DNA of 64,000 nucleotides from Sabellastarte sp. h YS-2021 (GCA_964017235.1 OZ024931.1:99094221-99158220); one strand, 5' to 3'. Positions 31,096-43,114 are shown, counted from the stretch's first letter. Notes: generated by a model from the sequence alone, not told the origin. Numbers and translations are program-made.

Positions 31096-32078
31096 TACAT
31101 GTACTAATCAGTTGCAGCAATCCATACATCTTTGTCACAAAAACATGTCTCAAATATGGCAGGTGAACACACTTTAGCATAGCCAAAGTTAAAGGTCACA
31201 ACATGATGCACACCTATACCCCGTCACCAATGTCCCTACCAAGTGTCAACCTTGTACACCTTACGGAATCCAAGAAATAGCCCGGACAAGATTTTACAAC
31301 TCCTGGTCACTATGACAAGGTCAAAGGTCAAATCAAGACCACACCATGCTGTTGTATACCTACAACCCCTAAGCAATGTCCATACCAAGTATCAACTTCC
31401 TACACTTTATGGTTTCCAAGATATTGCCCGAACAAACTTTTAAAGGTCAAGGTCACTATGGCAAGATCAAAGGTCAAACCAAGGTCACATCACGACGTGG
31501 CACACATATAATCTCTAACCAATGTCCCTTCCAAGTACCAGCTTCCTACAGATTACGGTTTCCAAGATATAGCCCGGACATGATTTTGTAGGTCAAGATC
31601 ACTACGGCAAGGTCAAAGGCAAAAAATACGGTCACACCATGACGTTGCACACCTACAAACCCTTAACCAATATTCCTACCAAGTATCAAGTTCCTACACA
31701 TTATGTTTTCCAAGATATTGCTAGGACAAGATTTCAAACTCAAGGTCACTATGCCAAGGTCAAATCAAGGTCACACCATGATGCTGCACATCTACTCTCC
31801 CTAACCAAGGTCCCTACCAAGTACCAACTTCCTACACATTACAGTTTTTGAGATACAGCCTGGATAAACTACTTCCCCCCACCTGCCTGCCCACCCATCC
31901 GGACACCATGGGTGAAAACAATACCTCGACAGCCCTTAAGGGCTGTGGGGTAAAAAAAACCGCATGTCTCTGGTACTTGTAGTTTTGGAGGAGAAATTGT
32001 TCATGCAGACATGGACGCAGATGCGGACATCGCAGGCTGATGCCATAGTGTCAGCTGACTGACAAGTTAGCTGACATA
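31096..32078. mobile_element. Family VI element: about 146-bp tandem core with a family I-type end
   Basis: A head (GTTGCAGCAATCCATACATC; AACATGTCTCAAATATGGCA) precedes five units with CCAAGT at 31239, 31385, 31531, 31679 and 31817, i.e. about 146 bp. Units are rich in AGGTCA boxes (AAAGGTCAA, CAAGGTCAC). From about 31950 the tail is that of family I, ending GTGTCAGCTGACT GACA AGTTAGCTGACAT and then AAAAA; one stem base is mismatched. Two different tandem cores therefore use the same right end. The head also occurs at 63820-63890. Confidence 0.75.
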
Positions 32079-33561
32079 AAAAGTAAACTCAACATAACTT
32101 TTTATCATGGGAATTTCAGGTCATCTTAAAATAAGGTACACCTTGAAAAACCAGTTACAACCACATGCCAAATTTGAAATGAATCCATCAAGCCATTTTT
32201 GAGATACTATTTGGAAACAAACTCAATACGAGTATGTTACTACTGGGGTTTAGACAGATACTATCAGGAATACAAAGTGTGATGACAACAGACGACGCCA
32301 CAAAAGAAGATGACAAAGCAATCCCTATATTCCACACAGCATAAATGCTGGCGACACAAAAAAAGTTTAATATACTGCTTCAGAGTTGAAGAAACAATGG
32401 TGTACAAACCTCCAGATCTTTTAATAGCCATTGTTTACTGAAGCATGTTCCCTTGGTAGACAGGTATACAATACACTGTAGAAAGTTTGGAACATACAAC
32501 ACTGGGACTTTGCCTGTCACTTCAATGCTGAGAGATCTACACAAGGCCTTCAAAGCTAGAGATAACACCCACAAATTTTCAACACCCTGTTCTTCTTTTC
32601 CTGTAAATATAAAATTAAAAAATCTTTACATATAAGTTGTAAATAATCTATCTTCAAATGTTCAAATATAATGTCAATTCTGGAACAAAGTCAGTCTGTG
32701 ATATAAAACAAAAAAGGACATAAAGTTATATATATGAGAGAAGATTTCAGAAGTTACAATCTTAAATATTTGAATTCAATCTGTTTTTGGAAATCTTTTG
32801 GTTTTATTTCTTTATTTTTATTACTTAGGTACAGTACTATTATACAAAAGTATTTAAAAATACAAATGTTATATAAAAAGAACATAAAAAAAAACAAGCA
32901 ATCTGTGCCCGTGAATGGGCTCTGTGTCAATGGACTTTGTGTTTTGAGCTTCAGAGTACAATTAAAAGTACAAAAGAACACAAAAGTAATGCACTGCAAA
33001 TGGTTTTGAGACAAATTTAACTGTTAAAGGTGCTTCCTAAGGAGCTACTTAGAACCTGGTTCATAAAAAAGGTACAGCGTTTAAACAGCATGTGCATAGT
33101 GACTGCCAGACTTTAATAATGAATGATATACATGTATGGGTTTTGTTTTATTTAAAAATTGTAGCAGTTACAAGATTAGACTGTTAAAAGAATGTGAGCT
33201 TTATTGTGTTTTCTAAAGTAATATATTTTACAAAAAAAATATATCATTTTTGCTAAAGGTGGGCAGAAGAGAAATTGTAGCTGTAAAATTTAATTGTATA
33301 AGAAAATCCCCAGATATTTGCACACCCATAAAAAATCCCCAGGCGTGGCATAGAAAATCCAAAAAATAAAAATCCCCAATACAATTTACAAATGTTATGT
33401 TGTCTTATTATTTATTCATTGTTGGTAATTGATTTTGTATGATGTGGCTTCTAATTCTTGTCATCTTCAAAACAGATTTGTAGCCCTCCCTTTTCCCTTT
33501 GTTATTTATTGATTAAAGAAACTATTCTTTCCTGTATTCTTTAATCTACCTGTATCAGCGT
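32079..33561. other. AT-rich interval with a second decayed family I head
   Basis: Mostly unique sequence without genes. At 32895-33055, A|CAAG, GTGCCCGTGAATGGGCTCTG and the following 130 bp match the heads at 12015 and 34160, though the GTCAGCTGACT motif is degraded (GTCAATGGACT). No corresponding right end was found. Open frames at 32734-33014 on both strands have no support. Confidence 0.55.
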
Positions 33562-33955
33562 TATGGACAGGAAATCAAAAATACCAATGACAGTTTATAA
33601 TGAACATGGGAGGGAATGTAATCATAATGACTATGTACTCAACAAATAGAAAAATGAATTTGAATTGTTGTACACTAAAGTAAATGATATACCTGAAAAT
33701 AACGATAAATACACTGAAATGCTTAACCACAAGCAAGCTCTAGAATCAAATACAAATGATAAAGTAGAATCTGTTGTCAAAATGGCTAAAAAGAATAAAG
33801 TATGTGGGTATGACCAAATTTATAATGACATTTTAGACAACATGGATTGTAAATTAACTCTAACAACACTATTTAATGTATGTTTTGCACACAGTAAAAT
33901 ACCAGAATGCTGGCTTAAAGCCATTATGTCACATATTCGTAAGAGTTTCTTGTAG
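33562..33955 (+). pseudogene. Non-LTR reverse transcriptase relic
   Basis: Encodes M-D-R-K-S-K-I-P-M-T-V-Y-N-E-H-G, a stop (TAG, a likely Trp change) near 33647, then N-E-F-E-L-L-Y, K-K-N-K-V-C-G-Y-D-Q-I-Y-N-D and F-N-V-C-F-A-H-S-K-I-P-E-C-W-L-K-A. This order is the region just before and at the first RT motif of LINE proteins. The catalytic core is missing; the piece ends at 33955. It is a different family from the intact LINE at 14812. Confidence 0.72.
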
Positions 33956-34159
33956 GATCCATTTTTTTCCAGTTTCATACAGAGGTGTTTCATTACTTTT
34001 GCATGTAGGAAAACTATGCTCACAGATATTAAACAAACGTATTATAAGCTAGTGTGAAAATGTAGAAATCCGGGGAAAAAAGTCTGGTGGAAACAAAATG
34101 GCAGTGGAAAGAAAGCCTGGTGAAAAGAAATCCTGGTCTGTTTTGAAAAAGATAGAAAA

Positions 34160-34430
34160 CAAGAGGAGAGTGCCCGTGAACGGGCACTGTGTCAGCTGAC
34201 TGAGTGTTTTTGATTTGTGAAGGTGATAATGAGAGGAAAGCATAATTATCAGGGAAAGTGCTGTACAGAAGTACAGTAAATGGTAATTGAACAGCATGTT
34301 CGAAAGAAATTCCGAAGCTGACAGGACAAAAAAGTTGTGCCCTGCAAATGGTATTATGAAGGAAAGTAACAAGGTAACTGTTTAAGTGTAAAAAGTAGGT
34401 TAAAACATATTTAAAGAAATACTGCAAATG
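34160..34430. mobile_element. Best-preserved left head of a family I Helitron-like element
   Basis: A|CAAG (34160-34163), perfect hairpin GTGCCCGT-GA-ACGGGCAC (34170-34187), then TGTCAGCTGACT (34190-34201), the exact inverse of the family I right-end motif. It ends with a short stretch of family I core (ACATATTTAAAGAAATACTG, CAAATGCAATA at about 34409-34432) and switches to family III units. The matching right end is probably 39171-39725. Confidence 0.72.
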
Positions 34431-34841
34431 CAATATCCTCGTTCCACCTTGAAGAAGGGGTCCAAGGTGAAATCCAACCACACAAAAACATTCCCAGCCC
34501 ATGATTTCCTATAGGTTGGTTTACCATCCCAAACCTCTAGGACCAATAATAAGTGAGTTATAAGCACTTTTAAGTTTGGCTGTCCTCATTTGACCCAGAA
34601 GGAGGGGTCCAAAGGTCAAATCTGACCACACCAAAAGAATCCCAGCCCATGATTTCCTATATGTTGGTTTACCATCCCAAACTTCTAGGACCATTAATAA
34701 GCGAGTTATAAGCACTTTTAAGTTTGGCTCTCCTCGTTTGACCTTGAAGGAGGGGTCCAAGGTCAAATCTGACCACACCAAAAGATTCCCAGTCCATGAT
34801 TTCCTGTAGGTTGGTTTACCATCCCAAACCTGTAGGACCAA
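34431..34841. repeat. Family III 147-bp units, left part
   Basis: Almost three units (GACCTTGAAGGAGGGGTCCA-type; GACCAATAATAAG, GACCATTAATAAG). The array stops at GGACCAA (34841), where the composite element is inserted, and resumes at 37336 with TAATAAGTGAG. Confidence 0.9.
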
Positions 34842-37335
34842 CTAGAAATAGGACGCCCTGTTGATAGTAGCTGCGACATATGAATAGAAACAGGATAGCA
34901 TAGAAGAACACACATTATCATGTGTAATGTCCACCCCATGAACCTTTTGCAAAAATTGTACAGCAGTCTTACAAGACCCTGTTTCATTTGTAAAATATAT
35001 GAATGATGCTTAAATATTTATTAGTATACATGTAAATTATTTCAGCTTCATGCCTTTTTGCATTTTTGCCGCCATTTTGGGGGAGGGGAAATTTTTTTGG
35101 AAAATTGCCAAGAGTACATTGGTCAGATACTCTGTGGGTTGAAAATTTCGACGAAATCACTCTATCTCGCACAGTTAAGAAGATAGAAGGAAATTTCTTT
35201 TTTGCCACTTTTGGCAAAAATTCGAATATTCAAAATGGCCGGCGTTTTTGGGAAGAGGAGAATTTTTTGAAGTCCATTTCTCAGTAACCTTGGTCGAAAA
35301 TTTCGACGAAATCGCTCTACCTCGCACGGTTAAGGAGATAGAAGGAAATTTTTTTTTTCTCATTTTTGACAAAACTACGAAAATTCAAAATGGCCGCCAT
35401 ATGTGGGAAGATGAAAATTTTTTGAAAATTGCCAAGAGTACATACCCTGTGGGTCGAAAATTTCGACAAAATCACTCTATCTCGCACGGTTAAGGAGATA
35501 GTAGGAAATTTGTGTTTTTCCATTTTTTGGCAAAAATTCGAAAATACAAAATGGCTGCCATTTTTGGGGAGGGGAAATTTTTTTGAAACTTTGCAAGAGT
35601 ACATTTCTCAGATACCCTGTGGGTCGAAAATTTCGACGAAATCGCTCTATCTCGCACGGTTAAGGAGATAGAAGCAAATTTGTGTTTTTCCATTTTTGGC
35701 AAAAATTCGAAAATTCAAAATGGATGCCATTTTTGGGAAGAGGAAAATTTTTTGAAAATTGGCAAGAGTCCATTTCTCAGATAGCCTGTGGGTCGAAAAT
35801 TTCGACGAAGTCGCTCTATCTCGCACAGTTAAGGAGATAGAAGGAAATTTGTGTTTTGCCATTTTTGGCAAAAAATCGAAAATTCAAAATGGTCGCCATT
35901 TTTGGGAAGAGGAAAATTTTTTGAAAACTGCCAAGAGTACAATGCTCAGATACCCTGTGGGTTGAAAATTTCGACGAAATTGCTCTGTCTCGCACGGTTA
36001 AGGAGATAGTAGGAAATTTGTGTTTTTCCATTTTTTGGCAAAAATTCGAAAATACAAAATGGCTGCCATTTTTGGGGAGGGGAAATTTTTTTGAAACTTT
36101 GCAAGAGTACATTTCTCTGGTACCCTGTGAGTCGAAAATTTCAACGAAATCGCTCTATCTCGCACGGTTAAGGAGATAGAAGCAAATTTGTGTTTTTCCA
36201 TTTTTGGCAAAAATTCGAAAATTCAAAATGGATGCCATTTTTGGGGAGGGGAAATTTTTTTGAAAATTTGCAAGAGTACATTTCTCAGATACCCTGTGGA
36301 TCGAAAATTTTGACGAAATCGCTCTACCTCGCACAGTTAAAGAGATAGAAGCAAATTTGTGTTTTTCCATTTTTGGCCAAAATTCAAAATGGATGCCATT
36401 TTTGGGAAGAGGAAAATTTTTTGAAAATTGGCAAGAGTCCATTTCTCAGATAGCCTGTGGGTCGAAAATTTTGACGAAATCGCTCTACCTCGCACGGTTA
36501 AGGAGATAGAAAGAAATTTGTTTTTTTCCCATTTTTGACAAAAATACGAAAATTCAAAATGGCCGCCATATGTGGGAAGAGGAAAATTTTTTTAAAATTG
36601 CCAAGAGTCCATTGGTCAGATACTCTGTGGGTTGAAAATTTCGACGAAATCGCTCTATCTCGCACGGTTAAGGAGATAGAAGCAAATTTGTGTTTTGCCA
36701 TTTTTGGCACAGATTCGAAAATTCAAAATGGCCGCCATTTTTGGGGAGGGGAAAATTTTTGAAAATTGCCAAGAGTACATTTTTCAGATACCCTGTGGGT
36801 CGAAAATTTCGACGAAATCGCTCTATCTCACACGGTTAAGGAGATAGAAGCAAATTTATGTTTTCCATTTTTGCCAAAGTAGCTAAGCAGCTATTACTCA
36901 GTCAGTTATATAGCTATTATCAATAAAACCAATCCCAAGCAAGCTATCTACCTAAGTAATGCTCATACTAAATTTGGTAAGGTCATCGTTTTGATGTAAA
37001 CCTGAAATTGATGAAGCAATAAAGTGGGAAACAAAAAAAAAACAAAAAAAAAACAAAAAAGAAAAAAAAATTGGTAAAGATATGTCAAATATTTTTCCTT
37101 AAAATGCCCAGAAACAAAACAAGTACAGAAAAGTAGCTAAGTAGCTATTACTCAGTTAGCTATAGACCTATCTTCACCAAAAGCAATCCCATGCAAGCTA
37201 TTAACCCAATAAACACCCATACCAAATTTGGTAAAGATAGGATAAATACTTTTCCTTCAAATGAGCGGAAACCAAGTGTCCGGACGCCGGAAAAAACAAA
37301 AATAATATGTCCACCCCCCACTGGGGTGGACATAA
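34842..37335 (-). mobile_element. Complete composite Helitron-like element (family IV plus II cores), 2494 bp
   Basis: Left end A|CTAG (34842-34845), hairpin ACACAT-TATC-ATGTGT (34910-34925), TAATGTCCACCCC (34925-34937), then 169-bp family IV units (CAAAATGG at 35547, 35716, 35885, 36055, 36224), family II units (36880-37290), and a right-end hairpin TATGTCCACCCC (37306-37317) / GGGGTGGACATA (37323-37334), AA|T. The left motif is the inverse of the right end with one mismatch. The empty target GGACCAA|TAATAAG is exactly the family III unit. A shorter copy lies at 49731-50756. It is non-autonomous with no ORF. Confidence 0.85.
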
Positions 37336-37943
37336 TAATAAGTGAGTTATAAGCAATTTTAAGTTTGGCTATCCTCAATTGACCTTGAAGGAGGTGTCCA
37401 AGGTCAAATCTGACCACACCAAAAGAATCCCAGCCCATGATTTCCTATATGTTGGTTTACCATCCCAAACTTCTAGGACCATTAATAAGGGATTTATAGG
37501 CACTTTTAAGTTTTGCTATCTTTGTTTGACCTTGAAGAAGGGGTCCAAGGTCAAATCCGACCACACCAAATGATTCCCAGCCCATGATTTCCTGTAGGTT
37601 GGTTTACCATCCCAAACCTGTAGGACCAATAACAAGCGAGTCATAAGCAATTTTAAGTTTGGCTATCCTCAACTGACCTTGAAGGAGGGGTCCAAGGTCA
37701 AATCTGACCACACCAAAAGAATCCCAGCCCATGATTTCCTATATGTTGTTTTACCATCCCAAACCTCTAAGACCAATAATAAGCGAGTTATAAGCACTTT
37801 TAAGTTTGGCTATCCTCGTTTGACCTTGAAGAAGAGGTCCAAGGTCAAATCGGACCACATCAACAGATTCCCAGCCCATGATTTCCTATATGTCTGTTTA
37901 CCATTCCAAACCTCTAGGACCAATAATAAGTGAGTTATAAGCA
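37336..37943. repeat. Family III 147-bp units, right part
   Basis: About four units continuing the array broken at 34841. At 37943 the sequence AGTGAGTTATAAGC runs directly into AAAGTAGCTATTACTCAG of family I, a unit-to-unit core switch. Confidence 0.9.
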
Positions 37944-39725
37944 AAGTAGCTATTACTCAGCTATGCAATGAGCTACATGTCTGAATTTTTACTATATTAT
38001 AGCTGACCCAAAAGTAGGTGAACAACATATTTAAGCAAAATACTGTAAATGCAATAGTTTTCAAGTTACAATTGATTTACTCAACAGTCAGTACCTGAAA
38101 ATAGCTATTGCTCAGTTGTGCCATGAGCTACAGGTCTGTAATTTCACTATGTTATAGCTGACCCAAAAGTAGCTGAATAATGTATTTACACAAATTTCTG
38201 TAAATGCAATAGTTTTCAAGTTATAAATGATTTACTCAACAGTGATAACCTAAAAGTAGCTATTACTCAGCTATGCCATGAGCTACCGGTCTGAAATTTT
38301 ACTATGTTATAGCTGACCACAAAATAGGTGAATAACATATTGAAACAAAATACTGTAAATGCAATAGTTTTCAAGTTATAAGTGATGTACTCAACAGTGA
38401 TAACCTAAAAGTAGCTATTACTCAGCTATGCCATGAGCTACAGATCTGAAATTTTACTATGTTATAGCTGACCCAAAAGTAGGTGAACAACATATTCAAG
38501 CAAAATACTGTAAATGCAATTGTTTTCAAGTTACAACTGATTTACTCAATAGTGAGAACCTGAAAATAGCTATTGCTCAGCTATGCCATGAGCTATAGGT
38601 CTGTAATTTCACTATGTTATAGCTGACCCAAAAGTAGGGGAACAACATATTTTAACAAAATACTCCAAATGCAATATTTTTCAAGTTACAACTGATTTAC
38701 TCAACATACAGTACATGAAAATAACTATTGCTCAGTTGTCCCATGAGCTACAGGTCTGTCATTTCACTATGTTATAGCTGACCCAAAAGTAGCTGAATAA
38801 CATATTTACACTAATTTCTGTAAATGCACTAGTTTTCAAGTTATAAGTGATTTACTCAACAGTGATAACCTCAAAGTAGCTATTACTCAGCTATGTCATG
38901 AGCTACAGGTCTGAAATTTTACTATGTTATAGCTGACCCCAAAATAGGTGAATAACATATTGAAACAAAATACTCCAAATGCAATAGTTTTCAAGTTATC
39001 AGTGATTTACTCAACAGTGATAACCTAAAAGTAGCTATTACTCAGCTATGCCATGAGCTACAGGTCTGAAATTTGACTATGTTATAGCTGACCCAAAAGT
39101 AGCTGAATAACATATTTATACGAAATTCTCTAAATGCAATAGTTTTCAAGTTACAAGTGATTTTACTCAAGATGGTAGTTACTGAAAAGCCCAAAAGTAG
39201 CTATTACTCACTTAGCTATTGAGACAGACACCCAAGTTACTCACCATGTTGTAGCTATGAAAAAAGTAGCTGAATAACATTATTTTAACAAAATGCTCTA
39301 AATGCAACACTTTTCAAGTTATAAGTGATTTAGTGCATGATTTCATGAATTTTAATGCATTAAAAATTATTAAAAAAATTTATTTAAAAAAAACTAAGAC
39401 AGATCCAGGTCTCATACTCACACAAGAGAATCTATCTCTGGCCTAGTACACATATGCAAGATATGAGAGAAATCCCTGCAATAATCACTGAGAAAATTCT
39501 GATAAAGTGTTGAAATTTTCACACATTTTGGTGGGGGTACCTCCCTTGTAATGTCTCTAGCAAACAGACGAACAGACAGATTTGCATGCCTTGAACACTT
39601 TTTCATCCTCGATAGATAAGGTATCTTTTAAAAAAAACTGCATGTCTCTAGGCCTTGTAGTTTTGGAGAAGAAGTTGTTCACGCGGACGCGGACGCCCAC
39701 GCTGCAGAGTGACGACATAAAAATA
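37944..39725. repeat. Second family I array and tail, terminal hairpin missing
   Basis: About eight 155-bp units (37944-39170), then the same single-copy tail as 1666-2200. The end reads GTGACGACATAAAAA, whereas the first copy reads GACGACATAA, hairpin, CATAAAAA. The missing segment lies between two CATAA direct repeats, so the hairpin appears to have been removed cleanly. DIRS-D remains begin shortly after. Confidence 0.88.
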
Positions 39726-39821
39726 TGTGGATATTATGCACTGTCGCTGACGATATTGCTGGGAAAAAGAGGTAGGGCGCAGTTACAAGGGCGTATATAC
39801 AAGTCTCCTCGAATTATCAGG

Positions 39822-40892
39822 TCATTGGTGGATCTGCTGGGCAGCCACTACTGGACCTAGATGGAAGAGCTCAGTGTCAGCCCAAGCCATATCCTTCAGG
39901 TAGAACTGGGTGAAGGTGTTGTGTGACTTCCAGTGACAGGCTGACAATATTTGTTCCAGTGAGACTCCTGACTGGAAGGCCTTGGAGGCAGCAAATTCCC
40001 TGACATCATGGGCTTTAACCTGATGCAGGGTGAGTGCCTCTTGGTCTGAGAGCTCGTAGCACAGGATCACAGTTTGTTTGATCCAAGAGGAGATGGTGGC
40101 AGGTGAGATGTCCTTGTCAAAACCTTTCTTGAAGGAGACAAAGACCAACTCCTTATTCTGCCTTAGGTCTGAGGTCCTGTCCAAATAGTAGCATAAAGGT
40201 CTGACTGGGCAGAGGGACCTATCAGACTTGAGGGACCTGTCCAGAGTTGGGGCCAGGGCAGGTATAATCACTGGGGCCACACTTTCAGGACCTTCTTTGC
40301 CCAGTTGGTTCTTGGAGAGAAAGCTGGATGATGGATACAGGGACACCTTTGACCAGTCAGATTGGTGTCTAATATTTTTATTTTGCCAGGCATGAATCTC
40401 ACTTCTGCGCTTGCCTGATCCAAGGGCCAAGAGGAAAACAGTCTTGAAGGTAAGGTGCTTCAAGGAGGCCTCTTGGATAGGTTCGAATGGAGCCTTAGTC
40501 AGCTGGTGTAACACCAGGGATAGGTTCCAAGAGGGGATGCCCCTCCTACCTTTGGGTCTGTCTCTATGGAAACTATCCAGGAGACGAGTGAGATTTTCGT
40601 CTTTGCTGATGTTGAAGGGGGAATTTCCCAGTTTATCAGCAATGGCTGAGATGTAACCATCAATGGTGCTGGGTTGTAACTTCCTGTCCTCAAAGAGGTA
40701 CAAAAGGGAGTCAGCAACTAACTTCACAGGGGGTGCCCTGAAGTCCACCTGATTAGTGACGCAACACTTTGTAAAAAGGGTCCACTTTGCCTCATAGACT
40801 GATCTGGTAGATCCTCTTTGAGGAGCCTCAATTCTCGCTGCCACTGCCTCAAAGAAACCCTGCTCCTTGATTGCTGTGGCTCTAGGAGCCAT
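39822..40892 (-). CDS. Tyrosine recombinase of DIRS-D, complete catalytic domain
   Basis: 356 codons with no stop. An N-terminal core-binding part (T-R-S-V-Y-E-A-K-W, S-T-I-D-G-Y) leads to the catalytic domain: Arg162/163 in S-G-K-R-R-S-E-I, H295-D-V-R298, H320 in A-C-H-W-K-S-H, and Tyr331 in F-Y-L-K-D. Spacing fits the R...H-x-x-R...H/W...Y pattern of tyrosine recombinases. It would integrate the circular cDNA by strand exchange without making target duplications. The frame continues upstream (after a TAG at about 40920) over RNase H, as in B. The first codon is an internal Met conserved in B; the natural start may lie further upstream. Confidence 0.88.
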   Translation of the reverse strand: MAPRATAIKEQGFFEAVAARIEAPQRGSTRSVYEAKWTLFTKCCVTNQVDFRAPPVKLVADSLLYLFEDRKLQPSTIDGYISAIADKLGNSPFNISKDENLTRLLDSFHRDRPKGRRGIPSWNLSLVLHQLTKAPFEPIQEASLKHLTFKTVFLLALGSGKRRSEIHAWQNKNIRHQSDWSKVSLYPSSSFLSKNQLGKEGPESVAPVIIPALAPTLDRSLKSDRSLCPVRPLCYYLDRTSDLRQNKELVFVSFKKGFDKDISPATISSWIKQTVILCYELSDQEALTLHQVKAHDVREFAASKAFQSGVSLEQILSACHWKSHNTFTQFYLKDMAWADTELFHLGPVVAAQQIHQ

Positions 40893-41773
40893 GCATGGAG
40901 ATTTAGGTTTGTCAGATTTCTATGAGGGATCTGATTGAAGGGCTGTGTCAACAGGTTGGGCAGATTGGGCAGACTCAGTGGGATCTGGCTGGACATGGCC
41001 ACCAGATCCCAAAACCAAGGCATGTTGGGCCACCCCGGAGCAATTAGAATGATTCTCTTGCATGGGGAGTCCTGCAACTTCTCCACCACTTTGCCCAAGA
41101 TGGCTGCTGGTGGGAAGGCATAAGCGTCCAGATCCTCCCATGGCAGACTGAGGGCGTCCACTGCAGTGGCCTGGGGATCCGGTACCAGTGACATAAACTG
41201 AGGTAATTTGTTGTTGAACCTCGTGGCGAATAGGTCTATGTTGGGCTGGTGCCACCTGCTGCATATGGTTTGAAATACTTCTTGAAGGAGGGACCATTCT
41301 GTTTGAATAGTCTGGCCTAGACGGGATAGCTCGTCTGCCACCATGTTCAGCCTGCCTGGGATGTGTCGGGCTTTGAGAGTTACTTGATGGCTGGTGCACC
41401 AGGTCAAGATTCCCCTTAGAAGGGCACAAAGTGGGCCCGACCTCATGCCTCCCTCCTTGTTTATGTATGACACTACTGTAGTGTTGTCGGTTGCTACCAG
41501 TACAATTTTGTAGGTACAGAGGTCTTGGAATTCTTTTAGAGCTAAAAAGACTGCTTTTAACTCCAGATAGTTTATATGCAGCTTGCTTTCTGGTAGGGAC
41601 CAGGACCCTCTTGCAGTGCGTTCGTTTAAGTGAGCGCCCCACCCTTCTTTTGATGCGTCTGTAAAGATTTGCAGAGCATGTTTTATTGGGTGTAATGGTT
41701 GGCCTGTGAGAACGTTGTCCTCCAGCAGCCACCACTGTAGGTGAGGGTGCAATGATCTGGGAATTGGATTCAC
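40724..41773 (-). pseudogene. RNase H and C-terminal part of DIRS-D pol
   Basis: Open for 349 codons after the LINE-tail insertion: F-T-D-A-S-K-E-G-W-G-A-H, L-E-L-K-A-V-F-L-A-L, V-A-T-D-N-T-T-V-V-S-Y-I, N-M-V-A-D-E-L-S-R, then Y-A-F-P-P-A-A-I-L-G-K and A-P-G-W-P-N-M-P-W-F. The RNase H acidic residues are present. It is separated from RT by a stop at 41935 and the insertion, so it is not a continuous pol. It overlaps the recombinase frame at its 3' end by about 170 bp. Confidence 0.85.
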
Positions 41774-43114
41774 CTTTTCTAGTGACTCTGGTACCCTCCA
41801 GTTGTTTTCGAGATTATTATTATTATTATGTATTTATACTCAGCGCAATATCTCCATGTACTACAGGAGCTATTTAACCAATCCAACTGTACAGGTACAG
41901 CCCCAAGATGCCACTGTATGGGTCTCATATGTAGTCAGCCTAGGTGAACTTGCTTTTCTGTGGCTGTTAGCAGACCTATAAGGGACATGAGCTGCCGGAC
42001 CGGACAGGCCGGTAGTGACAATATTTCTGATACTTTGTCCTGAAGGTTCTGCCAACGGTCCGGTGTAGGTCGGACCCGACCGGCTTTGAGATCGAACTGG
42101 TAGCCTACAAAATCGAAGATCTGCTTGGGTTCCAGTTCTGACTTGTCCAAATTCACTAGCCAACCTAGTTCTTGGCATATCTTTACTAGATCTTGAGTAT
42201 GCTGGAGACAGGCCTGGTGGGATCTGGCTCTCACCAACCAGTCGTCTAGGTACTGGTGGATCCTTATACCCTTGTGTATGGCCATCAGTTTCACCTCTTT
42301 TGCTACCACAGTGAACTCCAAGGGTGCCATGGACAGACCGAAAGGCAGTGCTTTGAATTGATATGTCTGCCCTTGGACGTGAAATCTCAGATATTTCCTG
42401 GATTGTTCCTGTATTGGTACATGGAAGTAGGCGTCCTTGAAGTTTATTGAGGTGACCCACTCCCCTTGTTGGAGGGATGTCCTGATGGTTTCCGGTGTCT
42501 CCATCTTGAATTTCTCCACCTTGAAGAAAAAATTCAGATTGCTCAGATCTAATATAGGTCTCCACTTGTTGTTTGGCTTTGGGACTAAAAATAGTCGGTC
42601 GAAAAAGCTCAGAGAGGTTTTGTTTCTTACTAGCTCCACTGCATTTTTGTCTATAAGCGGATGTAATGCCTCCAGCAGGTAGCTGTTCCTGTGGGGATTG
42701 ACATAGCAGCTTATGACTGTAGGAGACCTTGTGAGTTTTGGCCGGATCCGAAAGGGGAGGGTGTAGCCCTCTCTCAGAATTTGAACTACTTTCGGACCGG
42801 CACCCAGATCCAGCCAACTTTTCCAAAAGTTTTGAAGTCTGGCCCCTACAGGCAGATTTGTGACAACAATTGGGACATTTGTTACAGGTTTTACACAAGA
42901 CAATTGAGTGACACAGGAAGCACCTTTGACATATTTTAATTTCTCTTGAATCAAATAACAACCTGCTGACCCGGGACTTAACTCTTTCCTTTGTGAGTGC
43001 CCGGGGGCAGTATGAACAAGATTGGCAACATGACAATTTACATTTAAAGAGTTTATTGTCCTTTGTACTGATGTGCTTCCGGTCAACAGCCTTTCCTGTA
43101 ACAAAGTTATACAT
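40920..43114 (-). pseudogene. DIRS-D cysteine-rich and overprinted frame upstream of the recombinase
   Basis: 41870-43114 begins with a true ATG and carries the cysteine-rich domain (L-F-K-C-K-L-S-C-C, C-S-Y-C, I-C-Q-R-C-F-L-C, C-K-T-C-N-K-C-P-N-C-C, S-A-C-R-G), then overprints RT. 40920-41735 continues the same overprint across RNase H after the LINE-tail insertion shifts the frame. A TAG at 40920 (TCATAG where B has TCACAG) separates it from the recombinase. Cysteine positions agree with A and B. Confidence 0.72.
41812..41888 (-). mobile_element. Truncated LINE or SINE tail inserted in DIRS-D
   Basis: Against DIRS-B, an extra stretch of about 75 bp interrupts the region between RT and RNase H. 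On the minus strand it reads TATTGCGCTGAGTATAAATA then CATAATAATAATAATAAT, resembling the 3' tail of CR1/L2 LINEs or dependent SINEs. The 5' end is heavily truncated; no clear target duplication. Confidence 0.75.

Noticed and set aside
33665..33955. Host gene at 33665-33955
   Set aside because: The peptide order matches the segment preceding LINE reverse transcriptase motifs, and a stop interrupts it upstream.
35066..36762. Many 60-100 codon frames in the 169-bp array at 35050-36870
   Set aside because: They repeat the same low-complexity peptide from the tandem unit on both strands and end at each unit's drift.
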